Source: Mycolicibacterium chitae
GTDB taxonomy: Bacteria; Actinomycetota; Actinomycetes; Mycobacteriales; Mycobacteriaceae
Assembly (NCBI RefSeq): GCF_900637205.1
Contig: NZ_LR134355.1
Coordinates: 992,001-1,056,000, forward strand
Length of the DNA stretch: 64,000 bases
Reading direction: 5' to 3'
The position numbers and the translations under genes were made by a program. This document shows, in pieces, positions 58,646 through 64,000 of the stretch (the stretch's first letter is position 1; each line of letters begins with the position of its first letter). The notes under the pieces are model-generated. The model was not told the DNA's origin and searched no databases. It was given only the letters and a program-made list of their open reading frames with translations.

Positions 58646-59854
58646 ATGCACTCGACCATCGCGATCACCCTGACGGTCATGGTGTTCGGCTACGCCGTGA
58701 TGTCGGCGATCGTGCACCGGTGGTACGTCGCGCCCGCCCTGATCTTCGTCGCGGCGGGAATGCTGCTGGGGCCGTCGGGCCTCGGGGTCCTGCCCGAGAG
58801 CGAGGACGCCGACACCTTTACCGTGCTGGCGCAGCTGGCGCTGACCGTCATCCTGTTCAACCACGCCGTCGCCGTGGTGACCGGCGGCTTGCGTGGGCGC
58901 ATCACCGGTCGGCTGCTGCTGATCGGCATCCCGCTGACGCTGATCCTGGGCACCGTCACCGCGCTGCTTCTGCTGCCGGTGCTGCCGCTGTGGGAGGCGG
59001 TCTGCCTGGCCGCGATCCTGGCGCCCACCGAGGTCGCGCTGATCGAGGCGCTGTTGGAGGACCGCCGGATCCCCGAGCAGGTTCGGCATGCGCTGTCGGT
59101 GGAATCCGGGCTGTACGACGGGTTCGCCCTGGCGACGCTGCTCGCGGCCATCGCGGTGGCCTCCGGCAGCGCCGAGGACGAGAGCGCGACGGCGTGGGTG
59201 CTGTTCGCGGTGCGCACCGAGTTGCTGTCGGTGGCGGTGGGCGCGGGCGTCGGGCTGTTGGGCTCGATGGTCATCGTGTACTCGGTGCGGCGGCACTGGA
59301 TGAGCAAGACCTGGGCGCAGTTGGCGACGCTGGCCGTGGCGCTGCTGTGCTTCCAGGTGGGGGAGACCCTGCACGCCAGCGGCTTCGTGGCGGCGTTCGT
59401 GGGCGGGCTGGTGTACGCGGTGGTCAGCCGGCGCGCGGGGCAGGTGCTGCCCACCCAGGTCACCGATGCGACGGGAAAACTGCTCGAACTGCTGGTCTTC
59501 GCACTGTTCGGCGCCTACCTGCTGGTGTCCGGTTGGCGCGACGCCACCTGGCAGGTGGTGCTGTTCGCGGTGCTGGCGTTGGTGGTGGTGCGGATGGCCG
59601 CGGTGGCGGCGGCGCTGTGGGGCACCGAGGCGCCGCTGCGCAGCCGGTTGTTCATCGGTTGGTTCGGGCCGCGCGGGATCGGCAGCCTGGTGCTGGCGAT
59701 GATCGTGCTGGGCCGCGGCGAACTCGAACACAGCGATCTGTTGGTTCAGGTCACGGTGGTCGCGGTGAGCATCAGCCTGGTGCTGAGCAGCGTGACCGTG
59801 CCGTGCGGGATCCGGCTGGTGTCGGTCGATCGGCTTGTCCGGTCTGGCCCCTGA
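58646..59854 (+). CDS. CPA1-type cation/proton antiporter
   Basis: A 402-residue twelve-helix antiporter of the Na+/H+ exchanger (CPA1/NhaP-like) fold, exchanging Na+ or K+ for protons. Landmarks are LIFVAAGMLLGPSGLG in helix 2, LAAILAPTEVALIEALLEDR, and ESGLYDGFALATLL. In typical CPA1 carriers the last segment carries an Asn-Asp pair. Here it reads Tyr-Asp, which may change ion choice or coupling. The end GWFGPRGIGSLVLAMI is typical. ATG 58646 starts 28 nt after the palindromic repeat. In M. tuberculosis, as recalled, no such gene lies here. Possibly osmotic or pH stress linked. Confidence 0.82.
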   Translation: MHSTIAITLTVMVFGYAVMSAIVHRWYVAPALIFVAAGMLLGPSGLGVLPESEDADTFTVLAQLALTVILFNHAVAVVTGGLRGRITGRLLLIGIPLTLILGTVTALLLLPVLPLWEAVCLAAILAPTEVALIEALLEDRRIPEQVRHALSVESGLYDGFALATLLAAIAVASGSAEDESATAWVLFAVRTELLSVAVGAGVGLLGSMVIVYSVRRHWMSKTWAQLATLAVALLCFQVGETLHASGFVAAFVGGLVYAVVSRRAGQVLPTQVTDATGKLLELLVFALFGAYLLVSGWRDATWQVVLFAVLALVVVRMAAVAAALWGTEAPLRSRLFIGWFGPRGIGSLVLAMIVLGRGELEHSDLLVQVTVVAVSISLVLSSVTVPCGIRLVSVDRLVRSGP

Positions 59855-59885
59855 CCACGACGGCGACATAGTAGATTCAACGCCC

Positions 59886-60236
59886 ATGAGGAAGTCAGTG
59901 GTGGCGATGTTCGTGGGCGGCAGCGCGGTGGCCGCGGCAATCGCGGTGGCGCCGGTGGCGCAGGCCGATCAGTTGGGCTACGTCATCAACGTGACGTTGG
60001 GCCCCGGCTACAACTTCCCGAACGCGGAGGCCGCCCTGGACTACGGCTACATGCTGTGCGACCGGATCGCCGCCGGCGACAGCTACCCGGCGATGGCCGA
60101 GCAGATCAAGCGCGACTTCGGCCCCGACGAGTACAAGGTGTCCTACCTGCTGAGCCAGTCCGCGCAGGAACTGTGCCCGGCGCAGACCTGGCAGCTGCGC
60201 CAGTCGGTCGGCGACGGATACCGCCCCGCGCCCTAG
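59886..60236 (+). CDS. DUF732 secreted protein
   Basis: A 116-residue exported protein of the mycobacterial DUF732 family. The signal peptide (about 1-28) ends in APVAQA before DQLGYV. The mature domain (about 85 residues) carries two Cys, in YGYMLCDRIAAG and AQELCPAQTW, which should form a disulfide. DUF732 proteins are small secreted or periplasmic proteins of unknown role. ATG 59886 has TAGATT 8 nt upstream and no ribosome site, hence probably leaderless. Its stop overlaps the stop of the convergent MFS gene by 3 nt. Confidence 0.8.
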   Translation: MRKSVVAMFVGGSAVAAAIAVAPVAQADQLGYVINVTLGPGYNFPNAEAALDYGYMLCDRIAAGDSYPAMAEQIKRDFGPDEYKVSYLLSQSAQELCPAQTWQLRQSVGDGYRPAP

Positions 60237-61519
60237 TCCGGCGAGGCCCGGCGGATGCGCCACGGGCCGGGCAGAAATGCCACCGAGATCGCCGAAATGA
60301 CCGATACGGCAATCAGATAGGCCGCGATCGAGTCGCTGGTCTCGGTGGCCGAATACAGCGCCACCGCGATGGTCGGCGCGAACGCCGAGCCCAGCACCTG
60401 CGAGAGCGTGTAGCCCACCGAGACCGCGCTGTAGCGGACGTCGGCGTCGAACACCAGGCTGAACAGTGATCCGGTGACGCCGGCCGCGGGCGCCATCGCC
60501 AGCCCGAACACCAGCACCAGGGCCGCCAGGAACAGTGCCGCGTTGCCGGTGTTGATCAGCGCGAAGGTCGGGAAGACCGCGGCGCCCATCGCCACCACGC
60601 CGCCGAAGAATACCGGCTTGCGGCCCACCCGGTCCGACAGTGCGCCGAACAGCGGATAGGTCAGCACCGCGACCACCCCGGCGACGAACACGCCGAACAG
60701 CGCCTCGGTGCGTCCGATCCCGGCGACCGTCGTCCCGTAGGACACCAGGTACGCCACGCAGATGTAGGCGAACACACCCTGGGACAGGTAGGCGCCGGCC
60801 ACCAGCAGGATCTGCCGCCAGTGCTTGCGGAACGCCTCGGCCACCGGGATCCGGACGGTGGCGGCGCGCTCGCGCACCGCGGCGAAGTCCGGGCTCTCGG
60901 CCAGCGACAGCCGGATCACTAGGCCGATGATGATCAGCACGGCGCTGGCCAGGAACGGGATCCGCCAACCCCAGGACAGGAACTGCGCGTCGGGCAACTG
61001 CGCGACGGTGAAGAACGCCAGGGTGGCCAGCGCGGTCCCGGCCGGTGCGCCCATCTGCGGGAAGGCCCCGAAGAAACCCTTGCGCGACGCCGGCGCGTGC
61101 TCGACGGCCATCAGGGTGGCCCCGCCCCACTCGCCGCCCACCGCGAAGCCCTGCAGCAGCCGCAGCACGGTCAGCAGAATCGGTGCGGCCACACCGATCT
61201 GGGCGTAGCTGGGCAGCAGACCCATGGCGACGGTGGAGCCGCCCATGAGCAGCAGCGAGTACACCAGCATCCGCTTGCGGCCCACCCGATCGCCGAAGTG
61301 GCCGAACACGATCCCGCCGAGCGGCCGCGCCACGAAGCCGACGCCGAAGGTCGCGAAGGACAGCAGCACGCCGACCGACGGCTCGGCCTCCGGGAAGAAC
61401 AGCTTCGGGAACACCAGCGCGGCGGCGGTTCCGTAGATCAGGAAGTCGTAGAACTCGACCGTCGTGCCGACGAAACTCGCGATCGCCGCCCGCCACGGAG
61501 AAAGCTTCATCGTCGTCAT
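60233..61519 (-). CDS. MFS transporter, metabolite:H+ symporter (MHS) family
   Basis: A 428-residue twelve-helix MHS-branch carrier. Landmarks are SFVGTTVEFYDFLIYGTAAALVF at the first helix (split by a turn), GHFGDRVGRKRMLV, and LRLLQGFAVGGEWGGATL. It is a second MHS carrier in this window, related in layout to the one at 5482-6783 but with low identity by eye. The substrate is unknown. Osmolyte, organic-acid or shikimate-type compounds are usual for the family. It has no obvious catabolic neighbour. The ATG at 61519 faces the palindromic repeat copy at 61520-61568. Confidence 0.83.
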   Translation of the reverse strand: MTTMKLSPWRAAIASFVGTTVEFYDFLIYGTAAALVFPKLFFPEAEPSVGVLLSFATFGVGFVARPLGGIVFGHFGDRVGRKRMLVYSLLLMGGSTVAMGLLPSYAQIGVAAPILLTVLRLLQGFAVGGEWGGATLMAVEHAPASRKGFFGAFPQMGAPAGTALATLAFFTVAQLPDAQFLSWGWRIPFLASAVLIIIGLVIRLSLAESPDFAAVRERAATVRIPVAEAFRKHWRQILLVAGAYLSQGVFAYICVAYLVSYGTTVAGIGRTEALFGVFVAGVVAVLTYPLFGALSDRVGRKPVFFGGVVAMGAAVFPTFALINTGNAALFLAALVLVFGLAMAPAAGVTGSLFSLVFDADVRYSAVSVGYTLSQVLGSAFAPTIAVALYSATETSDSIAAYLIAVSVISAISVAFLPGPWRIRRASPD

Positions 61520-61568
61520 GATCTTGGCGTGATCACCGTCGATCAGCGTGGGAGATCACGCCGAAATC
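61520..61568. repeat. Palindromic repeat, right copy
   Basis: Arms at 61520-61534 and 61554-61568 pair with two mismatches over a 19-nt loop. The 43 bp at 61526-61568 match 58575-58617 at 36 of 43 positions. It fills the gap between the MFS gene start and the fum stop at 61577, so it may terminate fum while standing in the MFS promoter. Confidence 0.8.
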
Positions 61569-61576
61569 ACCGAGTG

Positions 61577-62977
<1,401 letters not shown>

Positions 62978-63018
62978 GGGAGCCCTTCGGTCGTGAATTG
63001 GATGGTTACGGAAGCGAT

Positions 63019-64000
63019 CTACGGCAGCGGGTAGGCCGCGGTCTTGTCCCCGGTGAAGTTCACCGCGGAGTATTCGTTGAGCTTGGACAGCCGGTGGTAG
63101 GCCTCGATCATGCGCACGGTGCCGGACTTGGACCGCATGACGATCGAGTGGGTGGTGCAGCCGCCGCCGAAGAACCGGACGCCCTTGAGCAGGTCGCCGT
63201 CGGTGACGCCGGTGGCGCAGAAGAAGACGTTCTCGCCGGACACCAGGTCCTTGGTGCTCAGCACGCGGTCCAGGTCGTGGCCGCGGTCCAGGGCGCGCTG
63301 GCGCTCCTCGTCGTCGGTGGGGGCCAGGGTGGCCTGGATCTCGCCGCCCATACAGCGGATGGCCGCGGCGGTGATGATGCCCTCGGGGGTGCCGCCGATG
63401 CCGACCAGCAGGTCGGTGCCGGACTCCGGCCGGCACGCCGAGATGGCGCCGGCCACGTCGCCGTCGGAGATCAGCCGGATGCGCGCGCCGGCCTCGCGGA
63501 CGTCGGCCATCAGCTTCGCGTGCCGCGGCCGGTCCAGGATGCAGACGGTGATGTCGGAGACCGAGGCCTTGCGGACCTTGGCGATGCGCTGGATGTTCGC
63601 CGCGATGGGCGAGGTGATATCGATGAACTCGGCCACGTCCGGGCCGGCGGCGATCTTGTTCATGTAGAACACCGCCGACGGGTCGAACATGGCGCCGCGC
63701 TCGGCCACCGCCAGCACGGAGATGGCGTTCGGCATGCCCTTGCTCATCAGGGTGGTGCCGTCGATGGGGTCGACGGCGAAGTCGCAGTCGGGCCCGTCGC
63801 CGTTGCCGACCTCCTCGCCGTTGTAGAGCATCGGGGCGTTGTCCTTCTCGCCCTCGCCGATGACCACGACGCCGCGCATCGACACGGAGTTGACCAGTTC
63901 GCGCATGGCGTCGACGGCCGCGCCGTCACCGCCTTCCTTGTCGCCGCGTCCCACCCAGCGGCCGGCGGCCATGGCCCCGGCCTCGGTGACCCGCACCAAT
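63019..64000 (-). CDS. glpX: Class II fructose-1,6-bisphosphatase GlpX (N-terminus outside window)
   Basis: The visible 326 residues hold almost the entire protein, but the frame runs off the window end, and usual GlpX proteins begin a few dozen residues earlier. The enzyme removes the 1-phosphate from fructose-1,6-bisphosphate in gluconeogenesis. Metal-site pieces [11 protein letters not shown] and [15 protein letters not shown] are visible (Asp, Glu). Further landmarks are [34 protein letters not shown] and the C-terminal [19 protein letters not shown]. In M. tuberculosis GlpX is needed for growth on gluconeogenic carbon. It is the first visible gene of a transcript with fum. Confidence 0.93.
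   Translation of the reverse strand, partial: LVRVTEAGAMAAGRWVGRGDKEGGDGAAVDAMRELVNSVSMRGVVVIGEGEKDNAPMLYNGEEVGNGDGPDCDFAVDPIDGTTLMSKGMPNAISVLAVAERGAMFDPSAVFYMNKIAAGPDVAEFIDITSPIAANIQRIAKVRKASVSDITVCILDRPRHAKLMADVREAGARIRLISDGDVAGAISACRPESGTDLLVGIGGTPEGIITAAAIRCMGGEIQATLAPTDDEERQRALDRGHDLDRVLSTKDLVSGENVFFCATGVTDGDLLKGVRFFGGGCTTHSIVMRSKSGTVRMIEAYHRLSKLNEYSAVNFTGDKTAAYPLP

Overview
The window is chromosomal DNA of a mycobacterium, most likely a rapid-growing environmental one (Mycolicibacterium type). The base composition is strongly GC-rich. Genes are packed with ATGA or GTGA overlaps, and mycobacterial families recur (a PE/PPE-like surface protein, LpqV, DUF732, DUF3060, DUF4307, PhoH2, mycothiol amidase Mca). 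From about 23.3 kb onward the gene order follows, from memory, the Mycobacterium tuberculosis block Rv1057-Rv1099c, with a few insertions. Species cannot be fixed from the sequence alone.

Left part (0-23 kb), accessory and stress genes. A truncated surface-type gene is followed by a complete IS1380-family insertion sequence that landed on its stop codon and separated it from its terminator. Next come a BrkB/YihY membrane protein, a minus-strand osmC-hemerythrin pair, and a tightly coupled transporter-amidohydrolase-ureohydrolase operon with a convergent PucR-type regulator, which looks like a guanidino or amide nitrogen catabolic unit. A MarR regulator, a lone PAS protein, a fur-katA pair, two small conserved genes and a polar amino-acid ABC transporter follow. 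The complete ectABCD operon for ectoine and 5-hydroxyectoine comes next, then an iron-box-controlled methyltransferase with an Fe-S-type DeoR/SufR-like regulator.

Middle part (23-46 kb), conserved core. It holds a seven-bladed-propeller protein, a FadD ligase, a DapB-like reductase, two patatins, lpqV, a cysteine dioxygenase-rhodanese operon preceded by a ten-codon Cys-Cys leader ORF, an alpha/beta-hydrolase membrane protein, two crotonase genes, a Bax-inhibitor-1 protein, a thiolase, a GDSL esterase, lipU, cbs, pra, metB, a GOLPH3-like gene, greA and a DUF4307 gene. cbs and metB together form the two-way transsulfuration route, and cysteine dioxygenase plus mca make sulfur and thiol metabolism a theme here.

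Right part (46-64 kb). It holds mca with its small membrane partner, a YyaL/DUF255 protein, an NTF2-like protein, a hemolysin-III protein, Z-isoprenyl diphosphate synthase, two membrane proteins of unknown function, coaA, a DUF885 protein, a long-form glyA, desA2 and the phoAT-phoH2 pair. A three-gene insert (antiporter, DUF732 protein, MFS carrier) follows, bracketed by two copies of a 43-bp palindromic repeat. The window ends with fum and the 3' part of glpX.

No tRNA, rRNA, CRISPR array, prophage or plasmid origin was seen. The most interesting signals are regulatory: the Cys leader ORF, an IdeR-like box, several unassigned dyads, a GTAACG direct repeat shared between the ect and propeller promoters, the paired palindromes, and a recurrent TANNNT box 6-8 nt before start codons that suggests many leaderless transcripts.
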